Source: Sphingomonas sp. Leaf208 (GTDB lineage Bacteria; Pseudomonadota; Alphaproteobacteria; Sphingomonadales; Sphingomonadaceae). Taken from it: DNA of 45,533 bases. Shown here piece by piece: positions 25,283 through 34,294 of this stretch. The position numbers and the translations under genes were made by a program. Below the pieces are notes generated by a model that saw nothing but the letters and a program-made list of their open reading frames with translations, had not been told where the DNA came from and did no database searches. How positions within the stretch are numbered: the stretch's first letter is position 1; every line of letters starts with the position of its first letter. The stretch spans positions 1 through 45,533 of the forward strand of contig NZ_LMKH01000015.1 of the NCBI RefSeq assembly GCF_001421415.1, read 5' to 3'.

Positions 25283-27151
25283 CTATACGGCTTTACCGAG
25301 ATTAGGAACGTTGATCGTACGTTCTGCGGCCCTAATGGCATCGCGTACGACCGAGGTCCTCGGTGCTCCGGCCTCTCGACCGAGCCTGAGCACAGCGCGG
25401 GCGGCTTCGACCTCTCGCCCGTGATCTCCTACGTGTGCGTACGCCCGGCGGGCCGTATCTGCGGCAGGAAGCTGAGCGATCCGCGCTGGTTCCTCGGCGC
25501 CAATTTCTTGCAGCAGCGCTCGGATGTCAGCCTCCTCCATACCGAGCTTGGGCTCGCCACCTGCATCAAGATACTCCAGTAGGAAGTACAGCAGGTTATT
25601 GGCGGCCCTGACGCGCTCCGATGGCCCCTTGTTCATTGGCTCGTCGAAGACGTCTTGATCATAAGCGCGGGAGGTGAGCTGGAAAGCCTCTCTAAGCAAT
25701 TCCAGCGCCCGGGCATCCGCCGGCGCGTCTGAACTTGCCCGCTCGAGCCTAGCCCTCGCCTCTTCCCAGAGCATAACGCCGAGGCTTCGCGGAGCCGTCG
25801 AACGGATCCAGTGGTTTTGCGGCGTCGGCTCGGCGCGGAGCTTCAATCGCTCCACCACCTCCCGCATTTTCGCGATAGCCTCGTCACGCGCACCGAGCGC
25901 ATCCAACGTGCGGGCAAGCCTGAACTGAACAACGACCCTTTTGGGAAAAGCCTCTTCAACCTCGGAATAGATGTTCAGGGCGCGACGCAGCTCGACCTCA
26001 CCTTCTTCGACTAGATTACCAAGCTGAAAGTGTATCAGCGCGAGCTGCATGGCGATTAGATATCTGGCCTCCTTGAGCGGCTTAGGCTTTAGGTCGGGCG
26101 TAGACACTACTCTCGCTTCGGCCCTTTCCAAGCGCGACAGCGTCAAGCGGAGAACGCGGACTCGAGACGATGTAGGTTCCGTGCTGTTCGAAAGGGCTGG
26201 GCGAGCCTGAGCGATCGCGTCGGCGATTTCTGCTCTGAGCTGAGTCGGCAGGTCGTGGATTTTGGCCAACCGGGCGCTAGGCTCCTCGGCGTGCCGGGAC
26301 GCAGTGTATCGCAATTCAGGTTCAAGCTCATCGATCTGCAGCTTGATCTGATCCCCATACTGGGCAATCCCGTCTATCATTGTCTTGAGCGCGCCCAGAT
26401 GGTTCAGCGTGGTCGCGAGCCGCGCGTTCTCAGGACTGTTCTCGGAAACCAGCTGCTTGCGCTTGTACTTTAGACTGTGCTCGATTTGCCCCCAAACGTC
26501 CTCAAGTGCAGTTCTAACCTGGATCTCGATGGGAAGCTCGCGGTAGCCGTCGCGGTACTTGCCCCTGCCGCGTACAAGGATGTGGATCGAGCTATAATTG
26601 GAAGGCTTTTCGGCGATTCTGCAAACTGGGCTTCCTAGCCCGTAGTCCTCGAACAGGCGCATAACTCGGTTCGGCAGGTCCTGCACGTCTCCGGTCGAGT
26701 TGGTGCTGTAGATGACTACTTCAGAAATGCTGCCCGCAACAAACGCAGCGGCGGAGGAGGGATCCTGATCGATAGCGCGGAGAAGTGCTTCGATAATGTC
26801 GATAACGTCGAGCCGATAAAGTGTAACGATTCTCAGGCCGACCAAGTCTGTCACGTCGGAGACGCCGTAATCGGGATTCGGCTCCCCCTTGCCGCCAGAT
26901 CGACGATCCTTGATCTTATCGATGACCTTATGATCCTCCTTAACCCTTGCCTTTACGGCATAGGCGAGGTCCGCCACAGCGGGGGTGCCCGTTTGTAGCG
27001 CCATAAGAAGACGGTCCCGGAGGTTGTCAGCCCCGCGTAGCGCCTCGACAACTTCTAGGAGAAGTCGCTCGTCACCCGTAATTTGGGAGATTGACGAGGT
27101 GTCATTGCCGTTCCCATTTGCCTCTTCCGCGCTATATTTGTCGCTTGTCAT
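25283..27151 (-). CDS. RelA/SpoT-domain alarmone synthetase with long helical C-terminus
   Basis: A 622-aa protein. Residues ~40-235 form a RelA/SpoT nucleotidyltransferase domain: basic KARVKEDHKVIDKIKDR (67-83), DLVGLRIVTLY (Asp102, Arg107), YSSIHILVRGRGKYRDGY (186-203), and IEIQVRTALEDVWGQIEHSLKYK with the catalytic Glu209. This domain makes (p)ppGpp or a related pyrophosphorylated nucleotide from ATP. No HD hydrolase domain or ACT/TGS regulatory domain is present, so it is not a housekeeping Rel. The remaining ~390 residues are helical with TPR-like spacing (ALNIYSEVEEAFPKRVVVQFRLARTLDALGARDEAIAKMREVVERL, read in order). That part may sense a ligand or partner. The ATG at 27151 lacks a clear ribosome site. 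Neighbours suggest a stress or anti-phage role. Confidence 0.88.
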   Translation of the reverse strand: MTSDKYSAEEANGNGNDTSSISQITGDERLLLEVVEALRGADNLRDRLLMALQTGTPAVADLAYAVKARVKEDHKVIDKIKDRRSGGKGEPNPDYGVSDVTDLVGLRIVTLYRLDVIDIIEALLRAIDQDPSSAAAFVAGSISEVVIYSTNSTGDVQDLPNRVMRLFEDYGLGSPVCRIAEKPSNYSSIHILVRGRGKYRDGYRELPIEIQVRTALEDVWGQIEHSLKYKRKQLVSENSPENARLATTLNHLGALKTMIDGIAQYGDQIKLQIDELEPELRYTASRHAEEPSARLAKIHDLPTQLRAEIADAIAQARPALSNSTEPTSSRVRVLRLTLSRLERAEARVVSTPDLKPKPLKEARYLIAMQLALIHFQLGNLVEEGEVELRRALNIYSEVEEAFPKRVVVQFRLARTLDALGARDEAIAKMREVVERLKLRAEPTPQNHWIRSTAPRSLGVMLWEEARARLERASSDAPADARALELLREAFQLTSRAYDQDVFDEPMNKGPSERVRAANNLLYFLLEYLDAGGEPKLGMEEADIRALLQEIGAEEPARIAQLPAADTARRAYAHVGDHGREVEAARAVLRLGREAGAPRTSVVRDAIRAAERTINVPNLGKAV

Positions 27152-27268
27152 CAGGGGTAGCTAGAACGAAGTGGCTGTATCGTCCATCCATAGCCGATCG
27201 CAATCCGATCGCGAACGCGCATGAGCTCTGGGTGACCCATAAGCCGCCATTCCCGGCGCCCTACAGCC

Positions 27269-27294
27269 CTCCCAACTTCCGACCTTCATTCATC
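27269..27294. repeat. Dispersed intergenic repeat, copy 6
   Basis: Reads CTCCCAACTTCCGACCTTCA then TTCATC. It lies between the RelA/SpoT-domain gene and the truncated nuclease gene; the half corresponding to CATTCATT is preserved. Confidence 0.45.
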
Positions 27295-27578
27295 GGTGCG
27301 ATCAACCTGCAGCGCCACCGGAATGGCGAATTCTGGGACTTTCGTGCCGTTCGCGCGGGCTAGTGTGAACGACAACTGTTGGCGAAAGCAAACGCAAACG
27401 CAATCGCCTCGCTAAGCCGAGCCCGCACGTAGGCGAAAGTCGAAGCCGGTAGCCGACTGGACGCTTCTAAGTTCCTGGGTACGAAGCGGAAGTTCATTTA
27501 AGTGGCCATGGACGGCATCCGGCATGCGACAGACTGCTCGACTATCGCTAAAGAATGTAAAAGTGATGTGCGGGGGAG

Positions 27579-27917
27579 ATGATGGACGTTGACGCTTTCG
27601 AGGCGCCGCTCGCGGCGCTGGTAAAGGACATCGGCGGCAGGCTCGACGAAGTTGAGACGGAGGCCGACGCACGCTTTCAGATAATCGACCGGCTGCTTAT
27701 CGAAGCGCTGGGTTGGACGCACGATGACTTCCGGATGGAGCGGCATAATACGTCGGGCTATACGGACTATCTCGTGCAGTATCGCGGCACACCGGCGCTG
27801 GTTATCGAGGCGAAGCGCATCGGAAAGCTGCCAATTGATACGGCCAGACGGCACGATCGATCAGCTTATCGAACTCGTCAGCTAATCGAACGAAAAGCGA
27901 ATGCAAAGGCTGACTAG
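27579..27917 (+). pseudogene. Truncated PD-(D/E)XK nuclease-like gene (HsdR N-terminus type)
   Basis: 112 residues from an ATG preceded by GGGGGAG. The first ~85 match the start of type I restriction (HsdR N-terminal) or similar endonuclease-like proteins: ADARFQIIDRLLIEALGWTHDDF, then the catalytic pattern TDYLVQYRGTPALVIEAKRIG with Asp and the E-A-K. After GKLPID the sequence departs from that family and is basic and low in pattern (ARRHDRSAYRTRQLIERKANAKAD), so the rest of the gene, including any helicase part, has been lost. It is a remnant of a larger defence-type gene. Confidence 0.6.
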
Positions 27918-28054
27918 CCTGAGGTAAAACGTCCAAAGCTTCGGCATCTCCGGCTTTCAGCTCCGTTGGAAAAAACGGCTAGATTAATTGGATGGAGTTT
28001 GAACCGGCCAAGCGGTTTTCCGCCCTCGGTGCGAGTTTGCGCCCTGCCCGGCCG

Positions 28055-28120
28055 CATGAACGAAAGGCCGGTTGCGACGAACGCGACCCGAAAGCGGCCT
28101 GTCTGCTTTCCACCAATCGC
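28055..28120. repeat. Dispersed intergenic repeat, long form, copy 7
   Basis: Begins CATGAACGAAAGGCCGGTTG and continues to CCCGAAAGCGGCC and GCTTTCCACCAATCGC. It aligns over its length with the two units at 44173-44236 and 44265-44332, showing the full ~65-bp form of the family. Confidence 0.5.
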
Positions 28121-28145
28121 AGTGTCACGTTAGAAGATCTAGTTC

Positions 28146-29687
28146 TTAGAATCTTATCGTTGTCCAAACGCCGGTAAAAAGAGCGTTAGAGTAGCCGGCG
28201 CGGGTCAGCACCTTGTCTGCGCGCAGATACTCGGCTCGGATCGTAAACGACAAATGAGTGTTAGCTGTCCAAGTCGTCATCATCCGCGCAAGCTGCGCTA
28301 CAGCATGTCCAGATACATTTTGCGTACCAAGATAGGCTCCCCCGACGCCACTATAGACTGCATCCCGCTCGTCGTTTCGCCATACAAATGCCACTTCAGC
28401 CAACGCTCTGACACTTTTGAGGGGGGTGAAGCTGAAGGACGGTGCGACATCCAGAAAATTGCTCGGTCCCAGGAATGTGCCATAGCTGAAATACGGAGCG
28501 GTTCCGAACAGGACGTTGGCACTGCGCAGCTTGCCGGTGCCGAACGCACCGCCCCCGGAGCCGAAGTCCGCACGCCAGCCTACCCGGGGCGCGGTCGGCG
28601 TCACGGCTCCTAAGGCGAAGGTCTGCGCGGCGAAGGCCTGATAGGCCGAGATGGCGCGATTGTCGTACGAGCCCGTCTGGCGGTTGACGCTGACGTCGAG
28701 GTTCATCGGCCCGATATCGCCCCACAGGCGGGCACCCCAGAACCGACGCTCCTCGCGTGCGGTTTGCGCTCCCCAATGCTGGTTGCGGTTGCGAAGATAA
28801 TAGAAGAACGGATCGAGATAGAGCTTCGACCCGCCGAATACGGAGGGTGGAACGACGACGCTGCCGGTCGCGCCGGCGAAGCGACGGGTGCGGTCGGTCG
28901 GGTCGTCGAACGCGTCGATTCCCAGCCTAGTGTAGCGCAGGTCGAAAAGGCCGACGCGCGCCTTCCGGCCATTGGCATAGAGCCGGACGCCGTCGAACGT
29001 GATGTGCATGTTCGGGTTTTCCTGGATGCTCACAAGTTGCAGCGGGCCGTCCTGGTAATCCTGGCGGCCAATCCGCGCACCCGCTTCAATCCCGTCGCCG
29101 ACGATGCCCTTGACCTCGGCGAACAGTTCCTGGACGAACAGGTCGTTGCGCTGGACCGGGGTGACGGCACCGAAATACCCCCCCCCCTGCACGCCGCTGG
29201 CAAGTTCGCCATAGGCGCGAAAATGCTCGCCGACGTGCAGATCGGCGCTCACCACGTTGCGGAACAAGATCGTGTTGGTGTCACGCCCAGCGTGAAGCCC
29301 CGGACTGGTCGTCGTATCGTGGCGCAACCGCTGCTCCGAACTGAGCGTCAGAAAGACGTCGCCATCGCCAGCAAGCGGTATGAACTTCAACGCGTCGAGC
29401 TTACCAGTCCGTTTCGACGCATCGCGCAGAAACGACCAGTCTTCAGCCCATCGGGCAAGATAGAAGCGTCCGCCGGCCTTCGCCCCATAACCAGACGCGG
29501 CCTCTGGGTACCCAGTGGCGGGAGGCGACGCGGGCACCGGGACCGTGGCGATACGACCGTCGGAAACCGGTTGCGTGGTCGCTTCGGTCGGCGCGGTCGT
29601 CGGCTTCGGGGCGGGGGCTGTTTGGGCAGCGGCAGCAAGCGGCGTCGCCACCGCGCATAGCGCAGCACCGGTCAGGAAGCGCCTCAT
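28146..29687 (-). CDS. Alginate-export-family outer membrane beta-barrel channel
   Basis: A 513-aa outer-membrane protein. ATG 29687 is preferred over ATG 29693 because AGGAG then lies six rather than one base away. A signal peptide (MRRFLTGAALCAVATPLAAAAQ) is followed by a Pro/Thr-rich linker. Then comes a beta-barrel with DWSFLRDASKRTGKLDALKFIPL, SSEQRLRHDTT and FGAVTPVQRNDLFVQELFAEV, as in the alginate export (AlgE-like) family; it ends in Phe (WTTIRF). Members form channels for small anionic compounds. The gene is divergent from the MFS importer of the furoate-type operon and shares its regulatory region, so it probably lets the same acid cross the outer membrane. Confidence 0.85.
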   Translation of the reverse strand: MRRFLTGAALCAVATPLAAAAQTAPAPKPTTAPTEATTQPVSDGRIATVPVPASPPATGYPEAASGYGAKAGGRFYLARWAEDWSFLRDASKRTGKLDALKFIPLAGDGDVFLTLSSEQRLRHDTTTSPGLHAGRDTNTILFRNVVSADLHVGEHFRAYGELASGVQGGGYFGAVTPVQRNDLFVQELFAEVKGIVGDGIEAGARIGRQDYQDGPLQLVSIQENPNMHITFDGVRLYANGRKARVGLFDLRYTRLGIDAFDDPTDRTRRFAGATGSVVVPPSVFGGSKLYLDPFFYYLRNRNQHWGAQTAREERRFWGARLWGDIGPMNLDVSVNRQTGSYDNRAISAYQAFAAQTFALGAVTPTAPRVGWRADFGSGGGAFGTGKLRSANVLFGTAPYFSYGTFLGPSNFLDVAPSFSFTPLKSVRALAEVAFVWRNDERDAVYSGVGGAYLGTQNVSGHAVAQLARMMTTWTANTHLSFTIRAEYLRADKVLTRAGYSNALFTGVWTTIRF

Positions 29688-29809
29688 CCTCATCTCCTAA
29701 TAGCCCGCTGGCGGCCTGTCGGTGTGCCCAAGCTCCACGGATCGATAGCCTAAGCTAGGGACAGACTCTGATCACGCCAAATAACCTTATTCGATACGTC
29801 TGATCACAT

Positions 29810-29854
29810 TATCTGATACCGTCGAACATTATGGCCATCATAATATCTGATACC
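29810..29854. promoter_or_regulatory. Candidate LysR operator region between outer-membrane channel and MFS genes
   Basis: Two direct repeats TATCTGATACC (29810-29820 and 29844-29854) are 34 bp apart, about three helical turns. Between and overlapping them is an inverted repeat ATTATG-GCCAT-CATAAT (29828-29844) of the T-N11-A form bound by LysR regulators. The region is AT-rich against a GC-rich background. The LysR protein at the other end of the operon is the obvious candidate binder. Confidence 0.6.
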
Positions 29855-29969
29855 ATAATTCATTTATCTTTATTTGCTTTGATAGGTCCCGTTCGTGATT
29901 ACCGCGGCATTCGGGCTGCGCATGATGCGTTGAAGACGGCAAAAGTCGCCCCGGCTGAGAGGATCGACG

Positions 29970-31313
29970 ATGGACGCGACGACACCTGATCTCCAGGACG
30001 CGAAGGCTGCCGGCTCGCAGACCGGCGTACTCGCCGTGGTCGCCTCGTGCTTCGGCTGGGGGCTCGACCTATTCGATCTGTTCATCCTGCTCTACGTCGC
30101 CCCGGCCGTCGGCCAGCACTTCTTTCCGTCGCATGAGCCGATGCTCTCGCTCGCTGGCGCCTATGCCGCGTTTGCGGTCACGCTGCTGATGCGTCCGCTT
30201 GGCTCGGCCGTATTTGGGTCATATGCCGATCGTCATGGCCGCAAGGGTGCGATGATCGTCGCAGTCGCAGGCGTCGGCGTCGCGACCGCAGCGTTCGGCC
30301 TGCTACCGACGGTCGAAATGATCGGCGTGTGGGCGACAGTGCTGTTCCTCCTGCTCCGCTTGGTACAGGGGGTCTTTGTAGGCGGCGTGGTCGCATCCAC
30401 CCACGTAATCGGTACAGAGTCGGTGCCGGAACGCTGGCGCGGCATGATGAGCGGTACGATTGGCGGGGGTGGTGCGGCGATCGGCACGCTGCTCGCGTCG
30501 TTCGCGTTCATGGGCGTGTCTTATTTCTTCCCTGGCGACAGTTTTAATCAGACCGGCTGGCGCTTCATGTTTTTCTGCGGCCTGATCACCTCGGCGATCG
30601 GTCTCGTGCTTTTTCGCGGACTCGTCGAGTCCCCGCATTTCCAAGAGGCGCAAAAGGCGAAGGACGCCAAGCGTTCGGTCTCGAAGGCGGTCGCGGGCGT
30701 GTCGCCGGTGAAGATCCTGCTAGCCAATCCGGACTATCGCAAACGCTTCCTGGTCAATCTGCTGCTGAGCACCGGCGCCGGGGCGAGCTACTATCTAACG
30801 GCCGGTTACCTTCCCACCTATCTGAAGCTGGTGAACGGGCTGTCGGGACCGGCAGCATCAACAATCATGCTGCTCGGCAGCATCGCGGGTGCGGTTTCGT
30901 CGGTCGGCCTTGGCGAACTCAGCCAGCATATCGGACGGAAGAAGGCGTTCCTGCTGATCGGCGCCGCGTGCTTCCTGCTGCTACCCTATCTGATCTCTCA
31001 CCTCGGTGACGTGCGCGGTGGGACGATCGTAGCCTATGCGTTGGCGATCAGCTTCCTCGGCTCGGCGAGCATGGCGCCGCTGATGATCTTCCTCAACGAA
31101 CGCTTCCCGACCGACATCCGTTCGACCGGCACCGGGCTGTCGTGGAACGTCGGCTTCGCGATCGGCGGCATCATGCCGACCTTCGTATCGCTCGCTTCCG
31201 CGACGCCCGCCGCCATCCCGCGGACGCTGGCGATCTTCCTCGGCGCCACCAGTGCGCTGTACCTGATCGGCGGGGTCGTCGCGCCGGAGACCAAGGGGAG
31301 GCTCGCATCGTGA
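29970..31313 (+). CDS. MFS transporter, aromatic-acid/proton symporter type
   Basis: A 447-aa inner-membrane protein with twelve predicted membrane segments. Family marks are FGWGLDLFDLFILLYVAP in helix 1 (acidic residues of the acid:H+ symporters), the loop motif GSYADRHGRKGAM after helix 2, and VPERWRGMMSG. It starts the catabolic operon, with AGAGGA upstream of ATG 29970, and its stop overlaps the GTG of the molybdenum-hydroxylase gene. It probably imports the carboxylic acid substrate (2-furoate, if the pathway assignment is right). Confidence 0.9.
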   Translation: MDATTPDLQDAKAAGSQTGVLAVVASCFGWGLDLFDLFILLYVAPAVGQHFFPSHEPMLSLAGAYAAFAVTLLMRPLGSAVFGSYADRHGRKGAMIVAVAGVGVATAAFGLLPTVEMIGVWATVLFLLLRLVQGVFVGGVVASTHVIGTESVPERWRGMMSGTIGGGGAAIGTLLASFAFMGVSYFFPGDSFNQTGWRFMFFCGLITSAIGLVLFRGLVESPHFQEAQKAKDAKRSVSKAVAGVSPVKILLANPDYRKRFLVNLLLSTGAGASYYLTAGYLPTYLKLVNGLSGPAASTIMLLGSIAGAVSSVGLGELSQHIGRKKAFLLIGAACFLLLPYLISHLGDVRGGTIVAYALAISFLGSASMAPLMIFLNERFPTDIRSTGTGLSWNVGFAIGGIMPTFVSLASATPAAIPRTLAIFLGATSALYLIGGVVAPETKGRLAS

Positions 31314-34294
31314 GCGTAATCGATCATGCCAAGCCGAACACCTGGGTCGGCCGCTCGCTTCCGCGGGTCGAGGACGCCGCGCTGCTGACCGGGCGCGGCC
31401 GGTATATCGACGATCTCGGCGTTAAGCCCGGCACCGCGCATGCCGCGATCTTACGCTCGCCGCACGGCCATGCACGCATCGTAGCGGTCGATGCCGCTCG
31501 GGCCCGCGCCCTCCCCGGCGTATTCGCGGTCGTGACCGGCGAGGAGGTCCAGCGCTACGGATCCAGCCTCGTCGTCGGGCTAAAGATCCCGGTCGAATGC
31601 TGGCCGATCGCAATCGACAAGGTCCGCTATTACGGCGAGCCTGTCGCGGTCGTCGTCGCGCTCGACCGGTATGTCGCGGAGGACGCGCTCGACTTGATCG
31701 CCGTGACCTACGAAACGCTGCCCGCGGTCGTCGACCCCGAAGATGCGCTGGCCGACGATGCACCGGTGCTGCACGAAGGACTCGGCGGAAATCTCGCGAA
31801 CGAGCGCCGCTTCACCTATGGCGACCCGGACGCCGCGTTCGCGGCCGCGCCGCGCCGGGTAGGGATCACGATCCACTATCCCCGCAGCGCCTGCACCCCG
31901 ATCGAAACCTATGGCGTGGTCGCGGAGTATGATCCGGGCACCGACGCGTACGACGTACTCGCCAATTTCCAGGGTCCGTTCAGCATCCACGCAGTCATGG
32001 CGCGCGGCCTGAACGTGCCGGGCAACCGCTTGCGCCTGCGCACGCCCGGCGACAGCGGCGGCAGCTTCGGCGTGAAGCAGGCGATCTTCCCCTATGTCGT
32101 GCTGATAGCGATCGCCGCGCGCGTCGCGGGACGTCCGGTCAAGTGGATCGAGGATCGGCTAGAGCATCTGATGGCGTCCGCCGTCGCGACCAATCGCGTG
32201 ACGACGCTTGAGGCTGCGGTCGAGGACGACGGCCGAATCACCGCGCTGTCCTGGGACCAGCTCGAGGATACCGGCGCACATCTGCGCGCACCCGAGCCGG
32301 CGACGCTGTACCGCATGCACGGCAACATGACCGGCGCCTATGCGATCCGCAACGTCGCGATCCGCAATCGCGTGGTGCTGACCAACAAGATGCCGACCGG
32401 GCTCAACCGCGGCTTCGGTGGCCCGCAGGTCTATTTCGCGCTCGAACGCCTGATGCAGCGCATTGCCGCGGAGCTCGAACTCGATCCGGTCGACGTCATC
32501 CGCCGCAACTTCATCGGTGCCGACGCCTTTCCCTATCGGACCGCATCCGGCGCGCTGTACGATAGCGGCAACTATCAGGCGGCGCTGGCGACAGCGATCG
32601 GCCAAGGCGGCCTACAGGAACTCAGGATGCGCCGCGATGCCGCGCGCGCCGAGGGACGGCTGTACGGTATCGGCTTCGCGGCGGTCGTAGAACCCAGCGT
32701 GTCGAACATGGGCTACATTACCGCGGTGCTGACGCCCGACCAGCGCGCGAAGGCGGGGGCGAAGAACGGCGCGCAGGCGACCGCGACGATCAGCCTCGAT
32801 GCGGTCGGATCGGTCACGGTACACGTCGCCTCCGTTCCGCAGGGGCAGGGTCACAGGACCGTGCTGTCGCAGGTCGTCGCGGATGCGTTCGGCTTGAAAC
32901 CGGGCGACATCGCGGTCGCGACCGAGCTCGATACGGCAAAGGATGCCTGGTCGATCGCGTCGGGCAATTATTCCAGCCGCTTCGCTGCCGCCGTCGCGGG
33001 CGCTGCACAAATCGCGGCCATGCGGCTGCGCGCCAAGCTGGCGGCGATCGCGGCGAAACAGCTGGGCGCCGAGCTCGAGGACATCGTCTTCGCTGACGGC
33101 CGCGTCCATGCGGGCGACCCGGCTGCGTCGCTCGCTTTCGGGCGGGTCGCATCCACCAGCCACTGGGCGCCCGCCGAACTGCCGCAGGGTATCGACCACG
33201 CGATCCGGGAGACCGCCTATTGGTCGCCCCCCGAGCTGACAGCGCCGACCGGGGACGATCTCGTCAACTCGTCGCTGTGCCACGGCTTTATCTTCGACAT
33301 CTGCGCGGTCGAGATCGACCGAATTACGTGCGAAGTGAAGATCGACCGCTATGTGACGATGCACGACTGCGGCCGCATCCTCCATCCCGGCATGGTCGAG
33401 GGCCAGGTGACGGGCGGGTTCGCACATGCGCTCGGTGCCGCGTTATACGAGGAGAGCAGCTATGCCCCCGATGGCGGCCTGCTGTCGGGGACGCTCGCCG
33501 ACTATTTAATCCCGACGATCATGGAGACGCCCACGCTGCGGATCCTGCACCATGAAAGCCCCTCCCCGTTCACGCCGCTTGGCGCGAAGGGAGTCGGCGA
33601 GGGTAATTGCATGTCGACCCCGGTGTGCATCGCCAACGCGGTCGCCGATGCGCTCGGGATCGCCGACATCACGCTACCGATCCTCCCGGCCAAGCTCGCC
33701 GAGCATGTCCACGGCAAGGAGCCCGAACCGCGCAACCCGCCCGCACCCAAGGTCAAGTCGGTCTCGGGCAAGCCCGGCGAACGGATGCTGACTGGTCAGG
33801 GCAAGGCGGTGGTCGAGGCGCCGCGCCAGAAGATCTGGGACATGCTGCTCGACCCGCAGGCGCTAATGTCGATCATCCCCGGCGCGCACGGCGTCGAGAA
33901 GGTTTCCCACACCGAGTTCAGGGCGGACGTCACGCTCGGCATCGGTCCGGTCAAGGGACGCTATTCGGCGGCGATCAGCCTGTCGGAACTCAACGAACCG
34001 GCATCGGTCACTTTGTCCGGCGGTACCGAAGGCGCGCTGGGATCAGGACATGGCAGCGGCCGGGTCACGCTGACCGAAGACGGCGGCAAGACCACGATCG
34101 CCTACAGCTACGAGGCGGCGGTAGGCGGCAAGGTCGCCTCAATCGGCGGACGCCTGCTCGACGGTGCCGCCCGCGTCGTGATTGGGCAGTTTTTCGACGC
34201 GCTCGCCCACAAAGCGAGCGGCAAGACCGGCGGTCGGATCGGTCTGCCTGCGGCGTTCAAACGCCTGCTCGCGATGATAGGAGTCGGTGCATGA
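31310..34294 (+). CDS. hmfA: Molybdenum hydroxylase large subunit fused to CoxG domain, probable 2-furoyl-CoA dehydrogenase
   Basis: A 994-aa protein starting at GTG 31310, with GGGGAGG upstream and a four-base overlap with the MFS gene. Residues ~1-800 are the xanthine dehydrogenase/CoxL molybdopterin-binding subunit: VGRSLPRVEDAALLTGRGRYIDDL, DSGGSFGVKQAIFPYVVLIA, and NRGFGGPQVYFALERLMQRIA. A charged Pro-rich linker (about 804-824) leads to a C-terminal CoxG-type SRPBCC domain (VVEAPRQKIWDMLLDPQALMSIIPG ... GSGHGSGRVTLTEDGG). With the FAD and 2Fe-2S subunits it should hydroxylate a CoA-bound ring using water. The gene order large-FAD-FeS-ligase-hydrolase matches the hmfABCDE order of known furoate degraders. 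The family call is firm; the substrate is inferred, and 4-hydroxybenzoyl-CoA reductase-like activity is an alternative. Confidence 0.82.
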   Translation: MSVIDHAKPNTWVGRSLPRVEDAALLTGRGRYIDDLGVKPGTAHAAILRSPHGHARIVAVDAARARALPGVFAVVTGEEVQRYGSSLVVGLKIPVECWPIAIDKVRYYGEPVAVVVALDRYVAEDALDLIAVTYETLPAVVDPEDALADDAPVLHEGLGGNLANERRFTYGDPDAAFAAAPRRVGITIHYPRSACTPIETYGVVAEYDPGTDAYDVLANFQGPFSIHAVMARGLNVPGNRLRLRTPGDSGGSFGVKQAIFPYVVLIAIAARVAGRPVKWIEDRLEHLMASAVATNRVTTLEAAVEDDGRITALSWDQLEDTGAHLRAPEPATLYRMHGNMTGAYAIRNVAIRNRVVLTNKMPTGLNRGFGGPQVYFALERLMQRIAAELELDPVDVIRRNFIGADAFPYRTASGALYDSGNYQAALATAIGQGGLQELRMRRDAARAEGRLYGIGFAAVVEPSVSNMGYITAVLTPDQRAKAGAKNGAQATATISLDAVGSVTVHVASVPQGQGHRTVLSQVVADAFGLKPGDIAVATELDTAKDAWSIASGNYSSRFAAAVAGAAQIAAMRLRAKLAAIAAKQLGAELEDIVFADGRVHAGDPAASLAFGRVASTSHWAPAELPQGIDHAIRETAYWSPPELTAPTGDDLVNSSLCHGFIFDICAVEIDRITCEVKIDRYVTMHDCGRILHPGMVEGQVTGGFAHALGAALYEESSYAPDGGLLSGTLADYLIPTIMETPTLRILHHESPSPFTPLGAKGVGEGNCMSTPVCIANAVADALGIADITLPILPAKLAEHVHGKEPEPRNPPAPKVKSVSGKPGERMLTGQGKAVVEAPRQKIWDMLLDPQALMSIIPGAHGVEKVSHTEFRADVTLGIGPVKGRYSAAISLSELNEPASVTLSGGTEGALGSGHGSGRVTLTEDGGKTTIAYSYEAAVGGKVASIGGRLLDGAARVVIGQFFDALAHKASGKTGGRIGLPAAFKRLLAMIGVGA

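Noticed and set aside
8000..28000. Search for a CRISPR array or att-site duplication in the accessory stretch
   Set aside because: No regularly spaced repeats were seen, and no direct repeat convincingly brackets the stretch near the recombinase.
28764..29660. Open frame opposite the outer-membrane channel
   Set aside because: No domain pattern; the minus-strand beta-barrel with signal peptide explains the region.
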